From Polaromonas sp. (GTDB taxonomy: Bacteria; Pseudomonadota; Gammaproteobacteria; Burkholderiales; Burkholderiaceae_C), in NCBI GenBank assembly GCA_025362315.1, contig JANYGP010000038.1:1-58914 (forward strand): a stretch of DNA of 58,914 nucleotides. The letters run 5' to 3'. The number at the start of each line of letters is the position of its first letter. The stretch's first letter is position 1. Shown piece after piece: positions 1 through 7,988 of the stretch. Position numbers and translations under genes: made by a program. Below the pieces are notes generated by a model. That model made no database searches and had not been told where the DNA came from. It saw nothing but the letters and a program-made list of their open reading frames with translations.

Positions 1-282
1 TTTTTAACCGGCCTGATGTGGCATGCGATCTACCAGGAAGCCCCGCAGGCTGAATACACCGGCATTGCGCTGGAATACGGCACGCTGCCCATCCTGGACA
101 TGATGCAGGCCCTGCGCGCCGACCATTGGTTGAACAACCATCCCGACGCGCCGACGGCACTGGCAAGCCAAATCAAGGCGCAAATGATGACCGCTTTTTA
201 CACAAACACAGACCTGTGGCGCGGCCAGATCATCAGTCAGGCTCGGCAAGCGATGTTTCAGGCGGTTGATGGGCTGGGTTGA
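1..282 (+). CDS. C-terminal part of a DUF2817 (M14-like peptidase fold) protein
   Basis: The reading frame is open from the first base, so the start lies outside the window; 93 residues plus a TGA stop remain. The stretch resembles the C-terminus of DUF2817 proteins, a family related to zinc carboxypeptidases: a glycine/glutamate strand (LEYGTLP), then ALRADHWL, then AFYTNTDLW and a final helix ending QAVDGL. The catalytic metal-binding part would be upstream and cannot be checked, so hydrolase activity is family inference only. It is convergent with alkB and ends four bases from the alkB stop. Confidence 0.7.
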   Translation, partial: FLTGLMWHAIYQEAPQAEYTGIALEYGTLPILDMMQALRADHWLNNHPDAPTALASQIKAQMMTAFYTNTDLWRGQIISQARQAMFQAVDGLG

Positions 283-285
283 CGT

Positions 286-966
286 TTAACAGCTTGCGCA
301 GCGAAACGTCAAATTAATCCGCCTTCGCCCCAGCAAGGCATGCTCGCCTTCTTCAAGCGGCATCACACCGTGAAAAGCCAGCCGCGTCGGCCCGCCCCAC
401 ACCACCACATCGCCGTGCTGCAGCGGCACACGCTGCGGCTTGTCGCTGCGCTTGAGCCCGCCGAATAAAAACACCGCAGGCAAGCCCAGCGACAGCGACA
501 CGATGGGCTGGCTTAAGTCGTGTTCATCGCGGTCCTGGTGCAGCGACATTTTGCTGCCCGGCGCGTACTGGTTGATCAAGCAGGCGTCCGGTACAAAACC
601 AGGGTAGCCAGCAGCGGTCGCAGCCCGACTGGCCAGCGCCAGCCAGGAAGCGGGCATGCAGGGCCATGGGTTTCCTGAAATCGGGTCTGCTGACACATAC
701 CGGTAGCCGCGCCTGCTCGACACCCAGCCCAGCTGGCCACAATTGCTCATCGCGACCGACATGGTGAACCCACCGGGCGTGACTAGGTGCCTGAACGGTG
801 CCTGGCTGGTGATGGCTTCAATGTCTGCAAGCATGGCAGTACTTGAGCCTTCATTTCCGCCGTCACTTTCGCCTTGCACAAAGCCTCGCAGCAGCAGCGC
901 GCCGGGCGCCAGCTGCCTGGTAGACGGCTCATCTGGCGCGGTATCGTCAAACAGATTCAAGGTCAT
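286..966 (-). CDS. alkB: AlkB, Fe(II)/2-oxoglutarate DNA repair dioxygenase
   Basis: Oxidatively demethylates N1-methyladenine and N3-methylcytosine in alkylated DNA. The 226-residue protein has the expected ligands: H143 and D145 in HQD, H199, the 2-oxoglutarate contacts N132 and Y134 in NQY, and the closing RRINLTFR with R216 and R222, spaced as in the E. coli enzyme (R204/R210). The frame is open 24 codons further upstream, but ATG at 966 gives the usual start MTLNLF, so I prefer it. It is divergent from the helicase gene, and an R1 repeat lies in the spacer. No ada gene is adjacent. Confidence 0.93.
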   Translation of the reverse strand: MTLNLFDDTAPDEPSTRQLAPGALLLRGFVQGESDGGNEGSSTAMLADIEAITSQAPFRHLVTPGGFTMSVAMSNCGQLGWVSSRRGYRYVSADPISGNPWPCMPASWLALASRAATAAGYPGFVPDACLINQYAPGSKMSLHQDRDEHDLSQPIVSLSLGLPAVFLFGGLKRSDKPQRVPLQHGDVVVWGGPTRLAFHGVMPLEEGEHALLGRRRINLTFRCASC

Positions 967-1040
967 GGCTTGGGGCTGGGGAGCATTAAAAGCATAAATA
1001 CAATCTGTAAAGGTGTTACAAACTGATTTAGGTAACAAAT

Positions 1041-1090
1041 AAGCCGACAGCCCAATGAATACGGGCGCTAGCAGCTCCTGAATTTATAGC
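1041..1090 (-). repeat. R1 dispersed two-hairpin repeat, copy between alkB and rhlE
   Basis: On the minus strand it reads GCTATAAATTC, then the conserved core AGCTGCTAGCGCCC, then a GGGC-containing second hairpin arm. The same core recurs at about twelve places in this window. This copy is in the divergent spacer, so it could affect either promoter, but nothing in the sequence shows that. Confidence 0.8.
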
Positions 1091-1129
1091 GTCAGCTTTA
1101 TGCGCACGGTATGCACCTAAACTCTAGGC

Positions 1130-2392
1130 ATGACGTTTAACAACTTGGGCTTTTCGCCTGCGCTTTTGCCATTGCTGCTGCGCGCCATTGAAGAAAAAGG
1201 CTTTACTGAGCCGACCGCCATCCAGTATGCCGCCATTCCCGCCCTGCTGTCAGGGCGCGACGTGCTGGCTTCTGCACAAACCGGTTCAGGCAAAACGGCG
1301 GCGTTCGGGTTGCCGCTGCTCCAGCGGCTAAGCGATTTACCCATGCGCTCTGGTCGCACCACGTCTGCCCTGATTTTGGTGCCCACGCGCGAGCTGGCAG
1401 CGCAGGTCGGCGAGGCCATGGTTGGCTTTGCCAAGCACTTACCACGGCAAATCAAGGTGGCGGTAGTGTTTGGCGGCGTGTCCATCAACCCGCAAATGAT
1501 GCACCTGCGCGGCGGCGCTGATGTGGTGGTGGCCACACCGGGGCGGCTGATTGACTTGATAGACAACAACGCCCTAACCCTGGCCCATGTCAAAACGCTG
1601 GTGCTGGACGAGGCCGACAAACTGCTGGACATGGGCTTTGCCGACGAGCTGGCGCGCATCATGGCGCTGCTGCCCGCCAAGCGGCAAAACGCGCTGTTTT
1701 CAGCGACGTTTGCCCCTGCCATTGAGGCACTGGCCGCAGGCATGATGAACGACCCCTTGCGTATCGAGATCAAGCCCGAGCCTGAAACCGTGCTGCCCTC
1801 TTCCATTTTCCAGCGCGCAATTGCAGTAGATGCCCCCAAGCGCACCCAGTTGCTGCGCCATCTGGTGCAAACTGAAAAATGGCAGCGTGTGCTGGTGTTT
1901 GTCGCCACCAAACACGCCGCTGAAATGGTGGCCGACAAGCTGCGCAAAGCCAATATCAACGCCGAGCCTTTTCATGGCGAACTCAGTCAGGGCAAGCGTA
2001 CGCAGGTGCTGATGGACTTCAAAGCCAAGGCCGTGCAGGTGGTGGTGGCTACTGATGTGGCCGCGCGCGGGCTGGACATTAGCGCCCTGCCCGTCGTCGT
2101 CAACTACGACCTGCCCCGCTCAGCCACTGACTACACCCACCGCATTGGCCGCACCGGGCGTGCAGGCGTGAGCGGCATGGCGATTAGTTTTGTGAGTGCT
2201 GCAACCGCCGCGCATTTCAAGCTGATTGAAAAGCGGCATGGCATCAAGCTGGTGCTGGAACAAGTGGCGGGGTTTGAGCCGGTGGAAGTCGCGCCAGTGA
2301 ATGCGGCTGATCCGCAGGGGACTGGGGGCGTTAAGGGGAAGCGGCCTAGTAAGAAGGATAAGTTGCGGGCTTCAATAAGCAAGGACGTTTGA
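1130..2392 (+). CDS. rhlE: DEAD-box ATP-dependent RNA helicase, RhlE type
   Basis: Unwinds short RNA duplexes; RhlE-type enzymes act in ribosome assembly and mRNA turnover. All core motifs are present: Q motif near residues 24-32, Walker A AQTGSGKT at 49-56, PTREL 85-89, TPGR 136-139, DEAD 160-163, SAT 191-193, and in the second RecA domain DVAARGLD and HRIGRTGRAG. At 420 residues it is compact, with only a short basic tail (GKRPSKKDK) instead of the long Arg/Gly tail of many relatives. Its TGA overlaps the ATG of the next gene by one base, although that gene differs strongly in base composition. Confidence 0.9.
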   Translation: MTFNNLGFSPALLPLLLRAIEEKGFTEPTAIQYAAIPALLSGRDVLASAQTGSGKTAAFGLPLLQRLSDLPMRSGRTTSALILVPTRELAAQVGEAMVGFAKHLPRQIKVAVVFGGVSINPQMMHLRGGADVVVATPGRLIDLIDNNALTLAHVKTLVLDEADKLLDMGFADELARIMALLPAKRQNALFSATFAPAIEALAAGMMNDPLRIEIKPEPETVLPSSIFQRAIAVDAPKRTQLLRHLVQTEKWQRVLVFVATKHAAEMVADKLRKANINAEPFHGELSQGKRTQVLMDFKAKAVQVVVATDVAARGLDISALPVVVNYDLPRSATDYTHRIGRTGRAGVSGMAISFVSAATAAHFKLIEKRHGIKLVLEQVAGFEPVEVAPVNAADPQGTGGVKGKRPSKKDKLRASISKDV

Positions 2393-3591
2393 TGTTTGAA
2401 AAAATTGTACTCAGAAGGTCTGAAGATGGACAAACACCTTCGCTCGGAGATTTATCTGAAGCCCTTCTTTTCTACCAGAAAGTACATTTAGTGCTCGACC
2501 GAAGCTCTGTTACGTACTTTGTGCGGATGATCGGTATGGAACAACTCCTTGAGGTTTTATCCAGAGGAAATGTGTCCGCAGTCTATTGCAGAGAGTTGAT
2601 CGCAACGCAGTCCCAACGTTTCGGGGCGATGGTCCACTATCACTTCACAGGTATTGAAGTGTTAAGTCAAAATGAAGAACGAAACAAGCGCTTCTCTGCA
2701 CTTGATGGAATTCAAGATCTTTTGAAGGATTCTGGAAAATACACCAGTCGTGTGTCGCGAAAGCTAGCACAGCAGTTTCTAGATAAAGTTCCTGTGAAAA
2801 GCCTTGTCGGAAAAGATTTCACGCATGGGGCTCCCGGCCTCATAGAGCAAGCAACAGCAGATCTTTACGACAAAAGCTACATAGCCGAAGCAATATCGCG
2901 TTCCTTAATGAACACACCTGGCTTCTCAGGTTTCACTAAGCCACTTTCGTTGGAAGTGATGCCTACTAATGGTAGTTTTTTTACGGTATTTTCAAATCTA
3001 GATTTAACTTCTACAAATGAGGCTAGAGCTAGACTTCAACCGGCTCAAGAACCGCTGACGGAGGCACATCTGCTCAGCGATGTATTTTCCGCAAGAGCCG
3101 ACGTGATGCTTGCTTCGCACTATGGAAGCGATTTCAAAACATCGAAGTCAGGATCAAGCATCATTGACCTGAAATTCCAAGAATTGGTTAGACGCGCCGG
3201 AATTCACCAGTCTGAGATAAATCAATTTCAAGAAGTAGTTGTGAATGAGGGGCGATCTTTAAAAGAGGTCGTAGACAGTGGTCAACGAACATTCGATGAG
3301 GTTCTCATACTGTTAGACAAAGCGAAGCTATTTAGAAATTGGTCTTCTGGAGTACACCCCGACAAATCGCTCGTAGCGGAATATCTCAAAGAAGGAAGTA
3401 GAGAAGGCTGGATTTCCAGTCTGCCCGGCAAGGCACTTCGTTTCGTGATCGGCGGTGCACTAGATTTAGGAATACCGGGTTCCGGCACTCTCTTTGGTCT
3501 TGGGGACGCGCTACTTTTGGACAAGATCACGAAAGGTTGGCGCCCCAGTCATTTTGTAGAACAGAAGTTAAAACCATTCGTCAATCAGTAG
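2392..3591 (+). CDS. Unrecognised 399-residue protein, AT-richer than its surroundings
   Basis: I do not recognise the family. The frame is long, uses many A/T-ending codons (aaa, gaa, tct, ctt) unlike its GC-ending neighbours, and starts at an ATG sharing one base with the helicase stop; a TTG one codon earlier is possible. The protein looks soluble and helical, with no N-terminal signal. Its C-terminal 60 residues are hydrophobic and glycine-rich (FVIGGALDLGIPGSG, then GDALLLDKITKGW), perhaps a membrane-associating or oligomerising end. There is no Walker motif, nuclease signature or obvious metal site. Its position beside a restriction-modification remnant and a toxin-antitoxin pair suggests accessory DNA, possibly defence, but that is inference from neighbours only. 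Confidence 0.7.
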   Translation: MFEKIVLRRSEDGQTPSLGDLSEALLFYQKVHLVLDRSSVTYFVRMIGMEQLLEVLSRGNVSAVYCRELIATQSQRFGAMVHYHFTGIEVLSQNEERNKRFSALDGIQDLLKDSGKYTSRVSRKLAQQFLDKVPVKSLVGKDFTHGAPGLIEQATADLYDKSYIAEAISRSLMNTPGFSGFTKPLSLEVMPTNGSFFTVFSNLDLTSTNEARARLQPAQEPLTEAHLLSDVFSARADVMLASHYGSDFKTSKSGSSIIDLKFQELVRRAGIHQSEINQFQEVVVNEGRSLKEVVDSGQRTFDEVLILLDKAKLFRNWSSGVHPDKSLVAEYLKEGSREGWISSLPGKALRFVIGGALDLGIPGSGTLFGLGDALLLDKITKGWRPSHFVEQKLKPFVNQ

Positions 3592-3648
3592 ATTTTTACT
3601 TTTCGAGTACAGACCTCCGTAATTCGTCGATTCGGCACCCCAAAAGCA

Positions 3649-3682
3649 AAAAGGCTCCAAAACCGAAGTCCTGAAGCCTTTT
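3649..3682. terminator. Probable bidirectional rho-independent terminator
   Basis: AAAAGGCT at 3649-3656 pairs with AGCCTTTT at 3675-3682 around an 18-base loop, with A and T runs on the two flanks. It follows the unrecognised gene by about 60 bases and could also stop transcription arriving from the opposite strand. Confidence 0.55.
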
Positions 3683-3687
3683 AAAGC

Positions 3688-3710
3688 ATCTTCAGCGCGA
3701 AGCTGAAGAT
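3688..3710. other. Perfect 9-bp hairpin
   Basis: ATCTTCAGC (3688-3696) and GCTGAAGAT (3702-3710) form a perfect stem with the five-base loop GCGAA. No T-run follows, so this is not a classical terminator; it may be part of the neighbouring repeat structure. Confidence 0.6.
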
Positions 3711-3740
3711 CTGGGATCCTCTACATAACCCCATGCGGCG

Positions 3741-3848
3741 GGTGGTAGCGCAGGCTTGGGCGATCTGCTACGTTGCATTTCTTGCCAATAGTCTAGCTAT
3801 TGGACTGCGAAATGCGCCTTGCAGCTCATCCCAACCTGCACTACACAC
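3741..3848. repeat. Long imperfect inverted repeat, possible MITE-like element
   Basis: The left arm from GCAGGCTTGGG at 3750 to CCAATAG near 3791 is matched in reverse complement by the right arm ending CCAACCTGC at 3839. The centre is the five bases TCTAG. Similarity extends weakly another 9 bases outward on each side. The whole could fold into a cruciform or RNA hairpin of more than 35 base pairs with mismatches. It lies directly at the broken end of the methyltransferase remnant. No transposase is nearby. Confidence 0.7.
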
Positions 3849-4050
3849 ATTCGCAGCGAGTTATGCAGAGCATCCCTAGCTTTTGCACGTTTTTTTCAAA
3901 ACTGACCACGCGGCGCTTGGGCAGTCCAAATACCTGAAAAAACTCATGCCAAAAGATTTGTGACTCGGCGTTTTCGCGGGTAGCGTCAGCAAATTCTTTG
4001 GCGAACGCCGCAGCGCGAATGCGGATTTCGTTCAGGGTCAGGGTGGTCAT
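3841..4050 (-). pseudogene. 5' remnant of a type II (MmeI-like) DNA methyltransferase/restriction gene
   Basis: The first 59 residues look like the N-terminus of the class I SAM-dependent DNA methyltransferases of fused restriction-modification enzymes: LNEIRIRAAAF, then RENAESQIFWHEFF, then FGLPKRRVVSFE and VQKLG. In intact relatives this is followed by the glycine-rich LFWKG...EHKS segment and the catalytic methyltransferase domain, all absent here. Recognisable homology ends near 3874; ten unrelated residues then run into a TAG beside the long inverted repeat. It starts 18 bases after the higA stop on the same strand, so an ancestral higB-higA-RM operon is plausible. No activity is expected. 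Confidence 0.75.
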
Positions 4051-4068
4051 GGGTGCAAAAGGTGGGAA

Positions 4069-4446
4069 TCAATAAGCTTGAATCAGTACCTCAGCGGGTA
4101 TCAGCAACTTGTTGTGCAGTGCACGGACATGCTCCAGCGAAAGCTTGCGCTTTTTTTGCAAAATGTCGTGCACTCGCTGACGTGAGCCCAGTACATCGCG
4201 CAAATCCGCAGGGGTCAAGCCGCGCTGCTCAATGGCGAACTCAATTGCAGCCACTGGGTCTGGCGCTTTCACGACGAAATGCTCGGCCTCATAGCGCTCA
4301 ACCATCATCATGAGCAGCTCAAACTCAGCTTCAAGCGCTGACCCGGTTGCTGGCGGATGGTCGAAGTAATAGGCGACTTGCTTCAAAGCCCTGCGGTACG
4401 CAATTTCAGTTTTAACGAGTTCAATTTCAATTACTTTTTTTGCCAT
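4069..4446 (-). CDS. higA: HigA-type antitoxin (XRE-like helix-turn-helix)
   Basis: The 125-residue protein binds and neutralises the HigB toxin and represses the shared promoter. The N-terminal half contains long helices (EAEFELLMMMVERYEAEH) typical of HigA of this class. The C-terminal half carries the helix-turn-helix (TPADLRDVLGSRQRVHDIL, about residues 77-95) followed by KRKLSLEHVRALH. Its ATG lies 20 bases inside the higB frame, so the pair is translationally linked in toxin-first order, as is usual for higBA. The operator is probably the palindrome at 4766-4784. Confidence 0.88.
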   Translation of the reverse strand: MAKKVIEIELVKTEIAYRRALKQVAYYFDHPPATGSALEAEFELLMMMVERYEAEHFVVKAPDPVAAIEFAIEQRGLTPADLRDVLGSRQRVHDILQKKRKLSLEHVRALHNKLLIPAEVLIQAY

Positions 4447-4756
4447 GATTTGTGCCTGTTAGATCTGTGTGGGCGGCATCGATGCCGTCGTACTCTGCAT
4501 GCGTGCCAAAAAACTGGATGTACACCGCCTTAAACTTATAGTTCATTGAAACAATTAATCTGTATTGGTTGCCCGCTATGTTGAACACCATTCGGTTATT
4601 GGCAATCACTGATGCTTTTGGGTACTGCGCTTTGACTTGTTTAGGCGTCGCCCAAGCTGCAGCCAGAGCTTCTGCGTACCAGGCACGCAAAGCGTCCCTT
4701 GCGGGGGCGTGCAGTCTGGCGTGGTGCTCCATCGCACTTTTGTTAAAAACCCGCAT
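4427..4756 (-). CDS. higB: HigB-type mRNA interferase toxin
   Basis: RelE-fold toxins of this family cut mRNA at the ribosome when freed from HigA. The 109-residue protein has the HigB hallmarks: an N-terminal RVFN strand, an AR.AL..WY helix, the conserved NNRMVFNIAGNQYRLIV core and the closing FGTHAEYD. It overlaps higA by 20 bases. The ATG at 4756 is ten bases from the palindromic operator, with CATAAT between as a possible -10 element, so the leader is very short. Confidence 0.9.
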   Translation of the reverse strand: MRVFNKSAMEHHARLHAPARDALRAWYAEALAAAWATPKQVKAQYPKASVIANNRMVFNIAGNQYRLIVSMNYKFKAVYIQFFGTHAEYDGIDAAHTDLTGTNHGKKSN

Positions 4757-4765
4757 CGCTTATTA

Positions 4766-4784
4766 TGTCACCAAACCGGTGACA
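4766..4784. promoter_or_regulatory. Palindromic operator of higBA
   Basis: Perfect 7-bp arms TGTCACC and GGTGACA separated by five bases, lying ten bases upstream of the higB start. Such palindromes in front of toxin-antitoxin operons are the usual binding site of the HTH antitoxin. The minus-strand CATAAT just downstream would put the site over the promoter. Confidence 0.75.
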
Positions 4785-4803
4785 TGGATAGATTTTTCAG
4801 CAA

Positions 4804-6549
4804 TCACACCCCAGCCTGAATCCACTCGGCCGCTTTTTCAGCAATCATAAGTGTGGGGGAGTTGGTGTTGCCACTGGTAATCAGCGGCATCACGCCAGCA
4901 TCAACCACTCTCAAGCCGCGTATGCCGCGCACGCGCAGATGCGAATCGACGACAGCCATCGGGTCATCTTCACGGCCCATTTTTGTGGTGCCGACCGGGT
5001 GAAAGATGGTGGTGGCAATGTCGCCTGCCAGACTTGCCAGTTCAGCGTCGGTCTGAAACTGCACGCCGGGTTTGAACTCTTCAGGTTGATATTTGCCCAG
5101 CGCAGGTTGACTGACAATGCGGCGCGTGACGCGCAGCGAGTCAGCGGCTACTTTTTTGTCTTCTGCGGTGCTGAGGTAATTGGGTGCGATGGCAGGTGCG
5201 TCTTCAAAGCGCGGGCTTTTGATATGAACCGTGCCGCGGCTGGTGGGAGCCAGATTGCAGACACTGGCGGTGATTGCATTGAAGCTGTGCAGCGGTTCGC
5301 CAAACGCATCAAGCGACAGCGGCTGCACGTGGTACTGGATGTTGGGGTAGGCCTGCGCTGCGTCTGAGCGGGTGAACGCGCCCAGTTGTGAGGGGGCCAT
5401 GCTCATTGGGCCGGTGCGCTTGAACAAATACTCCAGCCCAATGCGCGCCTTGCCCCAGGTGCTGCTGGCCAGGGTGTTCAGGGTTGAATTTTTGGCACTG
5501 GTGATTTTGTAGACGGAGCGAATCTGCAGATGGTCCTGCAGATTGGCACCCACGCCGGGCAGGTCCTGCACCACGTCAATGCCGTGCTGGTGCAGCAGCG
5601 CGCCTGGGCCAATGCCTGAGAGCTGCAAAATTTGCGGCGAGCCTATGGCGCCGGCGCACAAAATCACCTCGCCAATCAGCCCCCGGTCTGCACCAGAATC
5701 ACGCGTGGCCAGGACCTGCATTTTTTCAAGGCCTGTCCACACTTCAACGCCTGTGCAGCGCTGGCTGCCATCTGGCTGCTTTTCCACAATCACTTTGCAG
5801 ACCTGCGCCTTGTTCCACATTTCAAAATTAGGGCGGCCATAGCAGGTGGGGCGCAAAAAGGCTTTGGCGGTGTTCCAGCGCCAGCCGTCTTTTTGATTGA
5901 CCTCAAAATAACCGACGCCTTCGTTGTTGCCGCGGTTGAAATCGTCGGTGGCGGGTATGCCGGCCTGCACGGCTGCGTCGGCAAATGCATCGAGCACGTC
6001 CCAGCGCAAGCGCTGCTTGTCCACACGCCATTCACCGCCCGCATTGTGGTGGCGCAGCAGTTTTTGGTACGGCACGGTTTTGTCCTGCATCAGCTCCGGG
6101 GCTGTGCCGCGCGCGCCATGAAAAGCATTGGCGCCTTTGTAATGGTGCTCATGCAGCTTGAAATACGGCAGGCTGTTGTCCCAACGCCAGCTCATGTCGC
6201 CGGTCAGTTGTGCCCAATCATCGTAGTTGTGGGCCTGGCCACGCATGTAGATCATGCCGTTGATGCTGGAGCTGCCGCCCAGCGTCTTGCCACGCGGGTA
6301 GCGCAGCGCACGGCCGTTCAGGCCGGCCTCAGCCTCGGTGCTGTACAGCCAGTCGGTGCGTGGGTTGCCAATGCAGTACAGATAGCCAACCGGGATATGG
6401 ATCCAGTGGTAGTCGTCTTTTTTGCCGGCTTCAATCAGCAGCACTTTTTTGGACGCGTCGGCACTCAGGCGGTTGGCCAGCAAGCAGCCGGCTGTGCCGC
6501 CACCCACAATGATGTAGTCAAAGACTTCTGGCGTTGTTGTGTTTTGCAT
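4804..6549 (-). CDS. GMC-family FAD-dependent oxidoreductase (choline/alcohol dehydrogenase type)
   Basis: Flavoenzymes of this family oxidise alcohols such as choline or aliphatic alcohols to aldehydes. The 581-residue protein begins with the Rossmann FAD site IIVGGGTAGC near residues 13-22. It continues with the GMC signature around YPRGKTLGGSSSINGMIYMRG, the second signature GSPQILQLSGIG, and the C-terminal active-site block FHPVGTTKMG and GNTNSPTLMIAEKAA. The frame extends further upstream, but ATG at 6549 gives the expected start just before the FAD motif. No betB or betI is adjacent, so the substrate is open; an alcohol dehydrogenase of the AlkJ type is an alternative to BetA. It is divergent from the mla operon. 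Confidence 0.85.
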   Translation of the reverse strand: MQNTTTPEVFDYIIVGGGTAGCLLANRLSADASKKVLLIEAGKKDDYHWIHIPVGYLYCIGNPRTDWLYSTEAEAGLNGRALRYPRGKTLGGSSSINGMIYMRGQAHNYDDWAQLTGDMSWRWDNSLPYFKLHEHHYKGANAFHGARGTAPELMQDKTVPYQKLLRHHNAGGEWRVDKQRLRWDVLDAFADAAVQAGIPATDDFNRGNNEGVGYFEVNQKDGWRWNTAKAFLRPTCYGRPNFEMWNKAQVCKVIVEKQPDGSQRCTGVEVWTGLEKMQVLATRDSGADRGLIGEVILCAGAIGSPQILQLSGIGPGALLHQHGIDVVQDLPGVGANLQDHLQIRSVYKITSAKNSTLNTLASSTWGKARIGLEYLFKRTGPMSMAPSQLGAFTRSDAAQAYPNIQYHVQPLSLDAFGEPLHSFNAITASVCNLAPTSRGTVHIKSPRFEDAPAIAPNYLSTAEDKKVAADSLRVTRRIVSQPALGKYQPEEFKPGVQFQTDAELASLAGDIATTIFHPVGTTKMGREDDPMAVVDSHLRVRGIRGLRVVDAGVMPLITSGNTNSPTLMIAEKAAEWIQAGV

Positions 6550-6664
6550 AGCTCTATTTTGCCCTGCCAAGCCGGACCTTGTAGGACAAAACCGCCCGGT
6601 CTCCAACGCAAATTTACGTGTTGGCAATCACAGTTACCATGCAGTTTTTGATTCACAGCCCACC

Positions 6665-7798
6665 TTGATCGACCCCGCCAGCCCCCGCATTGAACAGCAA
6701 CTCACGCCTGAAGGCCTGACGTATGTGGTGTTGGGCGCATGGACAGCAGCTGAATTGGCCAGAAAGCCGGTCTGGCAAACCATCAGTACCCAGCTTGCAG
6801 CAGCCACCGCATCAGCATCAGGGCATGCACGATGGCAACTGTCAGGCATCCAGCAGCTTGACCATCTGGGTGCGCAGTTGCTCTGGACGCACTGGGGCCG
6901 TGCGTGGCCTGCACATGTTGAGATGGCAGCGCGGCAACGCGGGCTGATTGAAACCATTGAAAAATTTGCAGCACAACCTGCAGCCGCTACACGCACCAGC
7001 CGGGCTGCACCAGTGGCAATGCTGGGCGCGCGTGCGCTGGGCATGCTGGACCACATCAAGTCATTGACCCGCCTGATTGGCCAGCTGCTGCTGGACATCC
7101 TCCGGTTGATTCGCCGCCCCCATGAAGGGCCGTGGCGTGACCTGTCAGGCCACCTGTATCACATTGGCGCTACTGCACTGCCGATCACGGCGCTGGTGGG
7201 ATTTTTGATTGGTGTGGTGCTGGCCTACCTGATGGCGCAGCAGCTCAAGCAGTTTGGTGCAGACACTTTTATCGTGAATATTCTGGGGATTTCATTGATA
7301 CGCGAGCTGGGCCCGGTGCTGGCCGCCGTGCTGATAGCCGGGCGCTCCGGCTCGGCGATCACCGCGCAAATTGGTGTGATGCGCGTGACTGAAGAGCTGG
7401 ACGCCATGCGCGTGATGGGCATTGCACGCGGGTATCGCCTGGTCATGCCCCGGGCGCTTGCCCTGGCTGTGGTGATGCCGCTGATCAGTGTGTGGACCAC
7501 CAGCGCGGCGCTGCTGGGCGGCATGCTGGCGTCTGACATTGCACTTGGCATCACGCCATCGTTTTTTATCAATGCACTGCCTGCTGCGGTGGATGCAGCC
7601 AACCTGACACTGGCCACCTGCAAGTCAGTGGTTTTCGGGCTGCTGATTGCGCTGGTGGGCTGCCACTTTGGCTTGCGGGTCAAACCCAACACTGAAAGCC
7701 TGGGGCAAGGCACAACGGCATCGGTCGTGACATCGATCACGGTGGTGATTCTGGTTGATGCGCTGTTTGCAGTGCTGTTCAAAGACATTGGCATCTAG
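6665..7798 (+). CDS. mlaE: MlaE-type phospholipid ABC transporter permease with N-terminal STAS-like domain
   Basis: Membrane subunit of the MlaFEDB-type complex that moves phospholipids between inner and outer membranes. The first ~120 residues are soluble and resemble a STAS (MlaB-like) domain (LTYVVLGAWTAAELAR). The rest is the permease: HIGATALPITALVGFLIG, GISLIRELGPVLAAVLIAGRSGSA, then EELDAMRVMG, with about five membrane segments. The start is uncertain because no ATG fits: TTG at 6665 gives 377 residues with the expected N-terminus, whereas GTG at 6539 would overlap the divergent GMC gene. It is first in the mlaE-mlaF-mlaD-lipoprotein operon. The STAS fusion explains the absence of a separate mlaB. 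Confidence 0.9.
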   Translation: MIDPASPRIEQQLTPEGLTYVVLGAWTAAELARKPVWQTISTQLAAATASASGHARWQLSGIQQLDHLGAQLLWTHWGRAWPAHVEMAARQRGLIETIEKFAAQPAAATRTSRAAPVAMLGARALGMLDHIKSLTRLIGQLLLDILRLIRRPHEGPWRDLSGHLYHIGATALPITALVGFLIGVVLAYLMAQQLKQFGADTFIVNILGISLIRELGPVLAAVLIAGRSGSAITAQIGVMRVTEELDAMRVMGIARGYRLVMPRALALAVVMPLISVWTTSAALLGGMLASDIALGITPSFFINALPAAVDAANLTLATCKSVVFGLLIALVGCHFGLRVKPNTESLGQGTTASVVTSITVVILVDALFAVLFKDIGI

Positions 7799-7800
7799 AA

Positions 7801-7986
7801 ATGTTGGCCCCCACGCTTGTCACAACGCGCACTGCGCTGCACCTTGCAGGCCGCCGCTCGCCACAGGCTTTGCTTGTGTCGCCTGTCCAAACCTGCACAT
7901 GCAGGTTCGGAGCCGCAGGTCCCGGCCCCGAGGGCGCTCATTTTCCCAGGAGCGGCCTGTCGGAAAATTGTTTTCCACGGCCTGCG
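7801..7986 (+). repeat. R2 dispersed repeat, copy between mlaE and mlaF
   Basis: Starts two bases after the mlaE stop and ends at the mlaF start. It shares blocks CCCCCACGCTT, GCACCTTGCAGGCCG, CGCTCGCCA, GCAGGTT, GCAGG and CGGAAAA with the copy at 12188-12371. A short internal palindrome (CTGCACATGCAG) lies at about 7891-7902. It separates two genes of one operon by about 190 bases, so it is transcribed and may alter mRNA stability or translation of mlaF. Confidence 0.75.
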
Positions 7987-7988
7987 AA

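Noticed and set aside
5632..6651. A 339-codon open frame on the plus strand opposite the GMC oxidoreductase gene
   Set aside because: It is the antisense shadow of a clearly coding GC-rich gene, has no recognisable motif, and the minus-strand protein carries the full GMC signature.
6539..6664. A longer MlaE N-terminus from a GTG at 6539
   Set aside because: That start lies inside the divergent GMC gene and adds residues unlike the family; TTG at 6665 matches the usual beginning better.
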